A stretch of 64,000 nucleotides of DNA from Conus ventricosus (taxonomy: Eukaryota; Mollusca; Gastropoda; Neogastropoda; Conidae). The notes beneath the pieces are model-generated. The model was given only the letters and a program-made list of their open reading frames with translations, was not told the origin of the DNA and did not search any database. Below, piece after piece: positions 25,201-34,164 of this stretch. A program made the translations under genes and the position numbers. Numbering within the stretch: position 1 is the stretch's first letter; each line of letters begins with the position of its first letter. The stretch spans positions 36,250,003 through 36,314,002 of the forward strand of contig CM031610.1 of the NCBI GenBank assembly GCA_018398815.1, in the 5' to 3' direction.

Positions 25201-28200
25201 TTTTTTAAGGGAAAGGGACTAAAAAAATAAATAAATAAACAAACAAAATGAAAACTGACAACAACAAACCCCCACTCACAATAATAAAATTCTAAGACCC
25301 CCCCCCCGCCCCCCCCCACCTGAAAGTAATTTAAAAAAAAAGAAGGAAATTTACTCTTTAAAAAAATCCAAACAATAAAAAATTGGAAAAATTTCCACCC
25401 TGATATACATTAAATTTACTCCCACCCCACCAAAAATATCAACTATAAGTATAATTAGCCCCCCAAACCCCCCCCCCCCCCCCCCCCCCAACTTTTTTAA
25501 TTTGATTCTAATTACTTTAGCAAAGATACAAAAAATGTTAACTCGCCTTCATGTTTTTCTTATGCTCTGGGTGATCAGCATGGCTTCGAAGTTTCTTTTT
25601 TCCATTCGCTCCGTAACTGATCTTTTTGAACAAACGATAGAAACACGTGCCGGCCACATTTATTTTCTTGCACCACTTGCGATATTCATTGCCGTCGTCA
25701 TCAGTTTCTTTTAGCATTGTCATCTCCATTTGTTTCTAATTTGGCCCTCGACGCATGCTACTGGATCTCCTTCTTTCAAAAAAGCATGATTTACTTAATT
25801 TCTGGAGCACCGTGCAAACTTTCGTTGTCAGTCAGACGCGCCAATGTTACCTGTGAAGATGCCGGAAACACAGAAACATACTTCCGGTATGAGATGGAAA
25901 ACTTGGATCGAACAAAAATCGGAAACCGATAAGACTGAAAGTCATTTTGACGGATTTCCGTCCCTAGACGGAAAAGTTTCCCCCCATGTTAGAGTGAAAG
26001 TTCAAATATTGGTCAGTGTGGGTGGGTTTCCTATAGACGTGGTCTCCACCCCCTTGGGCGGGGTTCGGGTGATGAGTGTGTCCAGGAACGGGATCTTCCC
26101 TCTGCTTCAGTTTCCGAAGTGAATTGGATACTGTCGTCGATGGAATTCAGGGGACGTGAAGCTGTCAACCTCCGTCTCCTGTATGCGGGTCATTGGGGCC
26201 ATCCACATAGCGATACCACATGCTGGGAGGGTTGGCAGCGGTCCAAGGGCTACTTTTTCAAAATGTTGGATGTACAGGTTGGCTACCACTGGAGATACTG
26301 GCGAACCCATGGCAGCTCCTTGTTTCTGCTGGTAGAAATCTCATGGTGAACGAAAAGTAGGTGCTGGTGATGGACAGTTCCAACAGTTCTAGCACCCGTT
26401 CTGTAGTGAGTTCCACTGGTGACGAAGTTTGGGAGTCATCCTCAATCTTCTCCCGAAAGACTTGGGTACAGGGATGCTAGTGGAAAAGTGCACAAACATC
26501 ATAGGAGACAAGTTTCTTCCCTAGAGCCATTGCTGGTTTTCCATCTTCTGTACAAAATCTGTGTGTTGACTATGTGGTGCTCGGTCTGCCCGACTGAAGG
26601 TCCCAATATTTTTGTCAGGGAAATTTTTTGGGCATTGTAAAATGACACTGCTACAGCTGGACACAATGGGGCGGAGGGGGGCATCTTTCTTGGTTATCTT
26701 GCAAGGATGAGAACAGCTCCGCCGTCTTAAAAAAAATGTCCGCCGTTTGAAAAAATCTCCGCCGAAAAAAGAAAAAAAAAGCTATCGCGATTTTCTTTGC
26801 TCCCAATCTCGGCGAGACGCCTCCGGCGAGATTACTCTAGGCTTATACCCAAATGGGCTGGTTTTTATTTCGGTTGACTCGGCCAACCACTGCACATCCG
26901 CTTACAGCGCCGATCGACCGAGTGTCATCTGTGATTCATGGCGTCGAACGAAATCGCAAAAAAAAAAAAAAAAAAAATCCCAACCGTTGGAAAGAAAACT
27001 GGCTCGAGGAAGAGGTGTGTTTGGGAGTAGAGATAGCATATGCAAAAGCAGTGACGAGCAGGCGTTATGTCTAGCTTGCAACAAGAAAATCAGCTTCGGA
27101 AGTCGTGGCTTCAATACGATTGCTGACCACATGAAACGCCTGGTTCACAGGCAGTGTGTCGCTGCATTGAAGAACAATTAAACTTTGGAAAGTAAGCTGT
27201 TGGTGATTTTGCTCTCTTCTTTGTTATATTTTATCATTCATTTGCAATGGTCAAACTATCTCAGTTAGCTGAAACATTCGTCATTTGACTTTATGTTGTG
27301 AAACAAAACCTAGACGTCTAGTTACTAATAATAGAACCAGGGCCAAGGGCAGGTAATTTTCGGAAAAACCCATTTCTTACATAAATCGACCAGCCACAAA
27401 CGCAGAGAGCCCTGTATTAAATCCATTTGCATGTTTGACAAAAAACAAAAACAAAAATAAAGAAAAGAAAAAAAAACCCTCAGAATTTTTCTTGTTTATA
27501 TATTAAAAAAATGCTTCAGCTTCAGGGGGCGCTGCTCCCTGACCCCCGCAGGGGCGTTGCCCCTTGACCCCACTGGGGGCTCTGCCCCCAGACCCCCAAC
27601 AGAAAAATCTCCTCTGCTTTTTAAAAATCTGTTCTCATCCCTGATCTTGGGTAATCCATACAGCTTAGGCGTGGATTCTGAAGTGGGGTAAAGACGTTGG
27701 TAAAGATTTGGGGAGATAGAATCTTCTTTCTTCCATTTCTTTAGTAGGTTGATAAGCTGGTTTCAACCTACTAAAGGAATGGAAGAAAGAAGATTCTATC
27801 TCCCCAAATCTTTACCGTCTTTACCCCACTTCAGAATCCACGCCTAAGCTGTATGGATTACCCAAGATACACAAGAAGGATGCCCCCCTCCGCCCCATTG
27901 TGTCCAGCTGTGACAGTGTCATGTACAATGCCTCCAAATTCCTGACACAATATTGGGACCTTCAGTCGGGCAGACCGAGCACCACATAGTCAACAGCACA
28001 GATTTTGTACAGAAGATGGAAAATCAGCAACTGGCTCCAGGGGAGGAGAAACTTGTCTCCTATGATGTTTGTGCACTTTCCACTAACATCCCTGTACCCA
28101 AGGCTCTCCAAGTCATTCGGGAGAAGATTGAGGATGACTACCACCTTCGTCACCCGTGTGAACTCACTACAGAACAGGTGCTAGAACTGTTGGAACTGTC

Positions 28201-30335
28201 CATCACCAGCACCTACTTTTCGTTCAACCATGAGTTCTACCAGCAGAAACAAGGAGCTGCCATGGGTTCGCCAGTATCTCCAGTGGTAGCCAACCTGTAC
28301 ATCCAACATTTTGAAAAAGTAGCCCTTGAGACCGCTGCCAACCCTCCCAGCATGTGGTATCGCTATGTGGATGGCACCATGACCCGCATACAGGAGACGG
28401 AGGTTGACAGCTTCACCGCTCACCTGAATTCCATCGACGACAGTATCCAATTCACTTCGGAAACTGAAGCAGATGGAAAGACCCCATTCCTGGACACACT
28501 CATCACCCGAACCATGACAACAGGGTGGAGACCACCGTCTATAGGAAACCCACCCACACTGACCAATATCTGAACTTTCACTCTAACCACCCCCTCCAGC
28601 ACAAGAGATCTGTTGTCAACACTCTCATTCACAGAGCCTCTGTACTGTGTTCCACTAAGGAGGAAGAGCTGAAAGAAGAAGACCACATCAAGACTGCCAA
28701 CACATCAAGACTGCCCTTTCTGCTAATGGATGTGGGACAACCCTCGATACCTACATTGGCGAGACAGCAAGACCACTCGCCACCCGTCTACAGGAACACA
28801 TAGCTGCCAACTGCTATGATATCGCCGTAGTTTGCTACGCCAAGAGAATGCTTGCTACGACGCTACTACGATCATTAAATTGCTACGGCGAAACAAAAAA
28901 ATTCGAATATACTTTCGTTTTGTTTGGACAGCGCTAAGTAACGTCTCTATCGGTCTGTCGGAACTGCATTTCCGCTTTCGGTTTTACTGTAGCACATAGA
29001 TTTTTTTTTACAATTTGCCCTCTTCCTCTGCTTCATCTCTGTATAATAACATTTATAGATATACTAAGAGTACTGTAGCTTTAATGTGGTCCGTAAAACT
29101 GGTTATAGGCCTGATTTCTTTTTAGAACGCGCGCAAAATTAAGTTGCTACTGTCAAATTGGAAATGCTACTGTGAAAATTGTGAAATGCTACTGTAGCCG
29201 CATGAGCAGGTTGGCAGCTCTGGGAACACCAAAACCAATCTACTTCTGCCATACATGAACATATACAAGCCTCAGTTTTAGCCCCCAAGAAACCAAGATC
29301 TTATCTACAGAGCCCTTCCTCACAAAAAGAAAAGTAAAAGCCATTGAATTTAAGACCAGATCCCCCAGCCTGAACAGAGATCAAGGCTTTGAACTCCCCC
29401 CCCCCCCCCCCCCCATCTACAATCAGATCCTGACAACCACCCCACACAACAGTCATCCCACCAGCCTTGCTGCCACAACAGCAACAGCGAGCTGAAGAAG
29501 ACAGGGTGACCCTGTCGAAACATTCTCCAAGTAAGTTTTTGATTCCGAGTCTGTAACTACTTTTCTAATGTATGCCTATACATTCTGAAGATGGTCAGAC
29601 AACTAACAAGAAACAAGTATTCTGTGAGATTGTACACAAGTATTCAATGAGATTGTGTATGTTTGAATTACTGGTAGTCCCAGTTTCTGTTGCATAGTAA
29701 TCCACAAAGGAGACGGATTAGATGGTTGTGTACAGATTGTGTGGATTACAGTGAGTAGACTTAAAATGCTTACTTGAATGTTCTTGCAGATTGACATTTG
29801 CTTATCTTTTTGGGATGGACTTTTTTTTTGCTGTGACTATCACATGTGTCTGTGGAGCAAGCTTAACTGACACGGATAAGCGCACAAATGATTGAGCTGT
29901 CCAATTTCTCGGTTTAAGGCCAGTGTTAGAGAAGAGGGATAGCACCTTAACTTTTCATGTGAATTCTTAAAATCATAACCTTATTTTTGCAAAACTTCAC
30001 TGCTTTTGTGGTCTGGCAATTTGAACTGCTCTTCATTTCGCCCAAAGCTTGATGAGTTTATTACTTCATCTCGTTTTGTTTTTTTCTTGTGCGTTTCTGT
30101 ATGAAAGTGTCCACTGATTTGCAGGCAATGACTATGACTTACTGTCCACTCCAATCAGCCTGGGTGCTAACATCAAACCGCGGCTGTACTTTGCTGGCGA
30201 ACACACCATCCGCAATTACCAGCTACAGTTCATGGTGCTCTGTTGAGTGGATTCCGAGAGGCAGGCCGCATTGCAGACACATTCCTGGGGGCTCCCTACA
30301 CACTGCAGACCACTCAGAAGCCCACCTCCTCTTAG
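18975..30335 (+). CDS. KDM1A: Lysine-specific histone demethylase 1A, C-terminal part (4 exons)
   Basis: FAD-dependent amine oxidase that removes methyl groups from mono- and dimethylated H3K4 within CoREST-type nuclear repressor complexes. Four + strand exons give the C-terminal half of the oxidase domain: 18,975-19,213, 19,902-20,144, 22,747-22,828 and 30,125-30,335. Junctions are GT/AG and phases agree (exon 3 ends in phase 1, completed by GC at 30,125). Visible hallmarks are [14 protein letters not shown] with the active-site lysine (Lys661 in human), [18 protein letters not shown], the aromatic-cage GSYSFVASG, and the FAD-binding [11 protein letters not shown]. The stop is TAG at 30,333-30,335 after QTTQKPTSS. 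One missing C near 30,220 breaks the last exon, probably a sequencing error. SWIRM, tower and early oxidase exons are absent from the window. Confidence 0.93.
19902..20144 (+). CDS. KDM1A: KDM1A exon (central FAD/amine-oxidase part)
   Basis: An 81-codon exon, phase 0 on both sides, open throughout. It begins [13 protein letters not shown] directly after ttcgcag and ends [10 protein letters not shown] before gttggt. Near-identity to vertebrate LSD1 over this stretch makes the assignment certain. Confidence 0.96.
20342..20695 (+). pseudogene. THAP-like zinc-finger fragment
   Basis: An open frame contains [20 protein letters not shown], then [15 protein letters not shown]. The pattern C-x(2-4)-C ... 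HxFP ... W is the signature of the THAP DNA-binding domain, found in P-element-type transposases and host regulators. The second Cys/His pair and AVPxY box are not seen, and no transposase follows. The same sequence occurs degraded at about 7,330-7,640. Probably a transposon-derived exon inside the KDM1A intron. Confidence 0.5.
21318..21672. repeat. Inverted repeat (about 170-bp arms) with hammerhead-like motifs
   Basis: Left arm 21,318-21,483 and right arm 21,498-21,672 are reverse complements around a 'tgtcagcgccttc' centre. Each arm carries 'ttcgacctcttaggtcttc' or its complement. A single arm of the same family lies at 47,036-47,255. Confidence 0.85.
21576..21606 (+). ncRNA. Hammerhead-like motif in the hairpin repeat
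   Basis: CTGAAGAAGACCTAAAAGGT then CGAAAC: core order CUGANGA - stem II (GACCT/AGGTC, one mismatch here) - GAAAC, followed 16 bases later by TTTTGTC, which resembles a GUC cleavage site. The extra A before stem II is again present. Activity is unproven. Confidence 0.35.
22086..22245 (+). repeat. SINE-like short repeat
   Basis: 'gtatggctgccttaatggcg', a short A-run, 'cggtcat', then 'gggagtgtccgcaggagtat'. The same family appears at 9,073 and 63,880. No A/B box of a tRNA promoter is clear to me, so class is uncertain. Confidence 0.55.
22747..22828 (+). CDS. KDM1A: KDM1A short exon (aromatic cage)
   Basis: An 82-nt exon: [20 protein letters not shown], then FVASGST, between tttcag and gttggt. 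Too short for ORF calling. Recognised from the invariant RWR-DP-A-GSYS pattern that forms part of the FAD aromatic cage. Confidence 0.95.
23318..23749 (-). CDS. PLE C-terminal fragment with GIY-YIG endonuclease motif
   Basis: A 143-codon open stretch. It contains [17 protein letters not shown], a conserved Cys pair region ([12 protein letters not shown]), and [20 protein letters not shown], where TYTGET is the GIY-YIG family's YIG-like motif followed by the conserved Arg. It continues without stop to a basic tail, RKKKS. It is part of the interrupted PLE ORF, not a host gene. Confidence 0.8.
   Translation of the reverse strand: MDVDNPRVRYPSSTDTDGVKVGIPYIKGVSERLARTFQQHGCKVFHKPTNSPRQQLTHVKDKTDPLKQCGVVYQVGCQDCTHTYTGETARPLTTRLQEHQNHYRNTKTNLLLPYMNIYKPQATVSASKKPKSYLQSPPRKKKS
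23888..25988 (-). mobile_element. 2.1-kb terminal-inverted-repeat element inserted in the PLE
   Basis: Ends are CATGGGTTGAAAC at the left and, inverted, CATGGGGGGAAAC at the right. The target TTAGAG is duplicated (23,882-23,887 and 25,989-25,994). The uninterrupted sense PLE at 28,580-28,590 has the single site ('cactctaaccacccc'). It contains a GC-rich 'ggggtccagggg' block near 23,935-24,025, poly-C tracts near 25,298 and 25,470, and a BED-like exon (25,538-25,729). No transposase core, so non-autonomous or internally deleted. Confidence 0.75.
25538..25729 (-). CDS. BED-like zinc-finger exon (element C)
   Basis: A 63-codon frame, [20 protein letters not shown], then [17 protein letters not shown] and [11 protein letters not shown]. 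Pattern C-x-x-(C)-K-K-I-S-Y-G-x-x-G ... H-x5-H resembles the fingers at 17,548 and 26,938; the second Cys of the first pair reads F here. It is the first exon of whatever the element encodes. No downstream exons are seen. Confidence 0.5.
   Translation of the reverse strand: MEMTMLKETDDDGNEYRKWCKKINVAGTCFYRLFKKISYGANGKKKLRSHADHPEHKKNMKAS
26938..27181 (+). CDS. BED-like zinc-finger exon (element B)
   Basis: ATG at 26,938 (MASNEIAK, Lys run, [12 protein letters not shown]), with one frameshift inside, then [20 protein letters not shown] and [19 protein letters not shown] before TAA at 27,179-27,181. The C-x2-C ... H-x5-H finger with FGSRGF is homologous to 17,548-17,890. The upstream 200 bases are rich in TCCGCCG repeats, which also occur (inverted) upstream of the first finger. 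Function unknown beyond probable DNA binding. Confidence 0.55.
27500..27640 (+). repeat. GC-rich CAGGGGGCGCTGC...CCCCCTGACCCCC block
   Basis: Repeated short palindromic GC blocks followed by 'aatctcctctgctttttaaa' and 'catccctga'. Related blocks occur at 15,585-15,720, 16,262-16,380 (inverted), 10,995-11,100 and 23,930-24,025. A dispersed repeat module shared between otherwise different mobile fragments. Confidence 0.75.
27953..28573 (+). CDS. PLE reverse transcriptase fragment
   Basis: A 206-codon frame. Motifs in order: [14 protein letters not shown] (palm motif A, SYDV-AL-TNIPV, codons about 40-54), [20 protein letters not shown] (motif B region), [11 protein letters not shown] (motif C, where the usual YVDD reads YVDG), and [11 protein letters not shown] (motif D/E region). 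Then a frameshift leads to [21 protein letters not shown] at 28,525. Family identity as Penelope-like RT is firm; the Asp-to-Gly change in motif C suggests an inactive enzyme. Confidence 0.88.
   Translation: MGPSVGQTEHHIVNSTDFVQKMENQQLAPGEEKLVSYDVCALSTNIPVPKALQVIREKIEDDYHLRHPCELTTEQVLELLELSITSTYFSFNHEFYQQKQGAAMGSPVSPVVANLYIQHFEKVALETAANPPSMWYRYVDGTMTRIQETEVDSFTAHLNSIDDSIQFTSETEADGKTPFLDTLITRTMTTGWRPPSIGNPPTLTNI
28800..29222. mobile_element. hAT-type MITE nested in the PLE GIY-YIG region
   Basis: 423 bp with ends AGCTGCCAAC and GTTGGCAGCTCTG. The right end read inward is CAGAGCTGCCAACC, a typical hAT terminus. GGAACAC flanks both sides (28,793-28,799 and 29,223-29,229), a candidate 7-8 bp target duplication. 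Removing it restores the PLE order seen at 23,470-23,330. No ORF. The flanking repeat is part of a local tandem in the PLE, so the duplication is not fully independent evidence. Confidence 0.75.
29492..29522 (+). ncRNA. Hammerhead-like motif at the PLE 3' end
   Basis: CTGAAGAAGACAGGG, loop TGA, CCCTGTCGAAAC: a perfect seven-base-pair stem II between CUGAAGA-A and GAAAC. The same motif lies at 23,141-23,170 (minus strand) in the other PLE, with stem pairs conserved. Confidence 0.4.
30125..30335 (+). CDS. KDM1A: KDM1A terminal exon
   Basis: Starts after gatttgcag with [14 protein letters not shown], then [31 protein letters not shown] and the stop. A single-base deletion after 'cgcaattacc' shifts the frame; with one base restored the exon is open to TAG. 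The C-terminal tail after the oxidase domain is short ([14 protein letters not shown]). Confidence 0.93.
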
Positions 30336-32199
30336 AAGGACTTTTAAACTGGGTTGTGAAGGTGCCCTGGTCATGAAGTACTGTTCTCTTGAGTTGCCAT
30401 CCTCAAAATGTTTTTCTGTCAGTCACTGTTTCAAATTACAATGGAATCTTCTGTTTTACAGTCACAGGTACTAAGGTTTGTATCTGTTTATTTTCGCATC
30501 TTGATTTGTAGTGAATCGGCAGGTGGGTGTAGGGAACCTACTATCACAAATCATGTGAACAGCGGTCGCTGCTATTTTCCAACCACCACCCCTAGGATCA
30601 GACCAAAGTGGATTTTCAGTTGAAACACATGACACATATACTTATAGAAATATTCCCCTGTGCAGTTTAGATAAAAATGGTAAAGTACGGAGCAGGAAAG
30701 AAGGAGTTAGGTAGAGAGCTGCTTCTTATTTGATCATTTTTGACATTTTTCCAAATCACTGCTCGAAATTTAACATGCTTCATTGAATGATCTTTTTGAA
30801 AAAATGAAACGACCTCCATTGTAAATATAAAGCTTCATTTTTCTCCCCGTTTTTGGGCCTTCTTCTGGAGAGTTCTGCATGGTTCAAAGAGCTAGCATAG
30901 AATAGACTGCCATTAGGTCAATGGCTTTATGCATGAACAATTGACAGAAAAGTTTGCAAGTTCAAATTGAAAACAAGGATATGATTTTAGTCATTTATCA
31001 AAAAAGGTAAGAAACGATGTATGGAAATACTAGACTAAGGGAACTACAGAGACCAATTTGGAGAAGCGCTGATGATTGGTAGCAGTCATGCCGTTGTCCA
31101 CTAGATAATATCTAGACTAAATGTCTAAGAGATCTGGAGCTGATACATTTTCTCTGCAGGGAGGAGAAAAGGACTGCCATATAGAGATGGAGGACAACTG
31201 TGTAACTGAGAAACAACGAGCAAAAAAAAAAAATTGAAATGGCAGTTTTTAGCTGGTGGCATTCCAAAACTCTTGATATGTGAAATCACTTGGATAAAAA
31301 ATTGATCATACCACTGTGTTCATCGACAGCATTTTAAGCAGAAAGCATTGGGAAGATAGGTAAATGTTGAAATGATGGCCGGGTATTAGATTTTCCCTGT
31401 TCTAAAACTGAAAATTTCCTTAAAAAAAAAAAAGTAGTTTAGGGAATGGGTGCAGTTGTGTTGGCAGGAAAAGACGAGAATTTGGATGACAGGTTGTATG
31501 GTAAAAAAGACCAAAGGCTGGTGAAAGAAGGCACCGCCTTCAGCGACCAGGGCACCCACATGTGCAGCTTCTTCGGGAAACATGATGCTTCTCGCAGAAA
31601 TTTCAGACACCAACAGCTAAGACTTTGTTTGGCAAAGCATGGAGTGGTCAGGTTAAACTGGCTAGTTTCATGACAGTTCATACTGGATGTTCGATTCCTT
31701 GTAATGTGTAGGGGATGAGATTTGAAGCATGCATGATGAGGTTTCTACTACCTTTGAATTGGTCAAACAGATGTTTGATTAAAAGTGTAAGGAATATGAA
31801 AGAGTGAATTCGAACTATGCATGTTGTTCTAGCATTGTTTGACAACTTGTGTGCAAGTATGAGACTGGATTTTTTAAGCATCTCTGTGGACAGGGGTTGA
31901 AACTTGAGATATTCTCTCGCTGTGACAGATGGGACATTAAGAGGATTTTTATTGAGTTGTGATGACGCAAGATGTCAAGAAATTTTGTTTCAAACTTTCT
32001 GGGCACGAGCATCAGCCTATTGACAGGTCCGAGATTAGGGGATGGGGGGGGAAAAAAAAAAAGGTTTGGGGGGGGGGTGAGGTGCTTGTGTAGTAACTTG
32101 TCGTCCCTCACAGTAATTTTCCTCTGAATAAAAAATGATGAACAAAGTTGTCTTCATGATTCTGCATTAGAAAATCGGGAGACTGGGAAACTAACCATG
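30336..32199. other. KDM1A 3' flank / probable 3' UTR and spacer
   Basis: AT-rich sequence downstream of the KDM1A stop. No other coding exon, RNA gene or terminal repeat was recognised. An AATAAA-like signal is not obvious close to the stop, so the 3' UTR end is unknown. Confidence 0.45.
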
Positions 32200-34133
32200 C
32201 TTCTATTCCCCCAAGTCGGTTTTCTTCTTTGGCAAAGATGCACATCTTGCTCAGCTATTAGTTTTTGAGCTTTGGTTCAGTTGCATTATGGATTCCCAAA
32301 AGCATTCTTTTGCGTTGGCCTTGTCTTCTCAGGAAGGAACTGCTCCGTTGTTGGCTTCTCTGCAAGAAAGTTGCTGTGTATTGTGCCTTAACTACAGCAA
32401 CGGTCGTCAACCTTGCTGAATGCCACGGTGTCTGCCAAATCAACTTTGAATCCTGTGTCTTTTTCAGCCTCTCAGATTTGCTCCGCATGTTGAAAATGGC
32501 ATCTATTCCGGACTCGCATGTGATCTGCGTCATCTGCATGGGTTGTTCTCCATTTACTTCTTTTGACCAGGGCAAGAATTTGTCTGGTACAAACATGGCG
32601 TGCTGTGCTCGACTTCCATTCCTGTGTTATCTTGTGTGATGGTCCGCCAGTTTTGGCAAGTTTTTTTCCCACTGTCCCTGCCACACCCTAAACCAGTGCC
32701 AGTCCCTGGGCCAGAGGAGGCAGGTCAGCATCTGCCCCATTTGTTTCGCACTTGCAACCCCTAAGCGCCTTCTATGTAAAGAGCAGTTGGGCTACAATAC
32801 GGTCTGAGGACGTCACATAAGTTTGTGCCAGTGTTGCTGTGCATGCTCGGAAAGCAGCCAGGGCAGCGTTTGTTCAAGAGTTTTTTTATGTATCAAAAGG
32901 GCAAGCCCAGGGGAATTCAAGTTGGGAGGACTGGGCAATCTCTGATTGTCATCATGAAGGTGTGTTGAGTAAGAATGTAGTAGGACGTGCGTCAAGTGGT
33001 CAAGAGGAGGAAGTTTGGATGATTACGATGATGTTCCTGTTCAGAATGAGTTTTTGCTTGGAAAGACTAGTGTTGGTAATATGTGATCAGTGTTGCTCTT
33101 CCCGATTTGTATTTTGATCCTACCCTTCCTCCCGCGAGGGGGGCATGTGTGTAGTCATCTCTTTGTGGGGACTTGGCTACAGATGATTCCAGTTCTGCTC
33201 GTTGTGCATCGCAGAAAGCCCCCCCCGTTTTAGGATGCTTTCAATCAGTCTGTACTTGACACATTACTCCTTCACCAGTTCCCTCGTGTGGAAGTGGATA
33301 CCCGGAAAACTTTCCTCCTTTCAGAGACACTCATTTGGCTTTCCAAGTTGAACGTTTCAAGCCAGATGCTTCCTCAGGAAAGTACTTTTTTCAAGAATGT
33401 CTTACAGAAGTTTCAGTTTCGGGCAACACCAAAAAATCTTTTTTTTTGGAGAGAGAAGCGCCTTACATATAACTTGTTCTTGACCTGGCACAGCCCCTGC
33501 TCATTAATAATTTTAGAAATTTTATCCTTCAGGAATTCTCCAGTGATATTTTGGTCATTTTCCTACAATTTCAAAATTCCTTCCACCCCAAATTTTTCCC
33601 CCTTAATTTTTTTCCCCATGTTGGTACTGAATCTCTATTTTGTGTTTCAAATACGGAATTTTCAAAAAAAGAAAGGAGGGGAAAGGAAAATTTGGGGGTT
33701 CTTTTCATGCCCAAAACTGTCGGGGAAATTTCCCCCTTTTGTGGTCTCTGGGGGGGTTTGGGGAGGTTGTGTCAACTCCTTTCACTTTTTGCCCTTTCTT
33801 TTACTTGGTCGGGGCCAAACTTGTCTCCCGTTTTGGGTTCAAGTCTGTGGTATAGTTTTTCCTAAAAATTTCCTTTTGGCTCCCCCCCTTTTTAACAACC
33901 GGTCCCCACTTTAGACCCAAAAGGGGGGTTTTTGCAAAACTCTTCCCAAGGGTGCACTTCTTTCAAAAGAATTGGGCTCTTTTCCCAATTAAAATGCTTC
34001 AAGGGGTAAAGCGCCCCCTTCTTAAAAAACTGCAGCCTGGAGAGCCTGCCCGGATCCCCGGTCCCAAAAGGGAAAGGATGTCAAAGGGGGGAAACCCAAA
34101 AAAGAAAAACTTTAGGGCCCCCCCTATCACAAA

Positions 34134-34164
<31 letters not shown>

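Larger units (their letters stand above)
23040..26705 (-). mobile_element. Antisense Penelope-like element with GIY-YIG, interrupted
   Basis: Reading minus strand from 26,705: RT fragments including [20 protein letters not shown] (26,250-26,310), then after the 2.1-kb insertion the C-terminal part (23,318-23,887), with [12 protein letters not shown] and [17 protein letters not shown]. The latter is a GIY-YIG-type endonuclease start. The 3' region ends near 23,040 after the CTGAAGAAGACAGGG-stem-CGAAA motif at 23,141-23,170. The element is 5'-truncated within the PKIHKKDAP region and frame-shifted. PLEs copy through an RNA intermediate and integrate with their own endonuclease. Confidence 0.85.
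18293..27424 (+). repeat. KDM1A-segment duplication, copy 2 (better preserved)
   Basis: Collinear with 5,165-14,713. Gene exons here are open, whereas copy 1 is broken. All internal insertions (PLE, TIR element in the PLE, hairpin repeat, zinc-finger fragment, SINE-like repeat) are shared, so the duplication, if real, is younger than all of them. Confidence 0.9.
27644..29575 (+). mobile_element. Sense Penelope-like element with 5' inversion and nested MITE
   Basis: The sense part starts near 27,760 ([20 protein letters not shown] in broken frame) and the main RT frame is open 27,953-28,573. The GIY-YIG start ([17 protein letters not shown]) is at 28,750-28,800, interrupted by a MITE and resuming at 29,223. 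The tail carries CTGAAGAAGACAGGG...CGAAAC at 29,492-29,522. The first about 105 bases (27,644-27,752) are an inverted copy of the adjacent 5' end, making a hairpin. 5'-truncated, not autonomous. It lies in the last KDM1A intron. Confidence 0.88.

Noticed and set aside
31386..31681. Opposed 75-80 codon ORFs downstream of KDM1A
   Set aside because: No recognisable domain, no splice context and no partner copy; probably chance.
33288..33914. 208-codon plus-strand ORF
   Set aside because: Phe/Leu-rich low-complexity translation in the noisy left arm of the palindrome; the opposite arm does not keep the frame.
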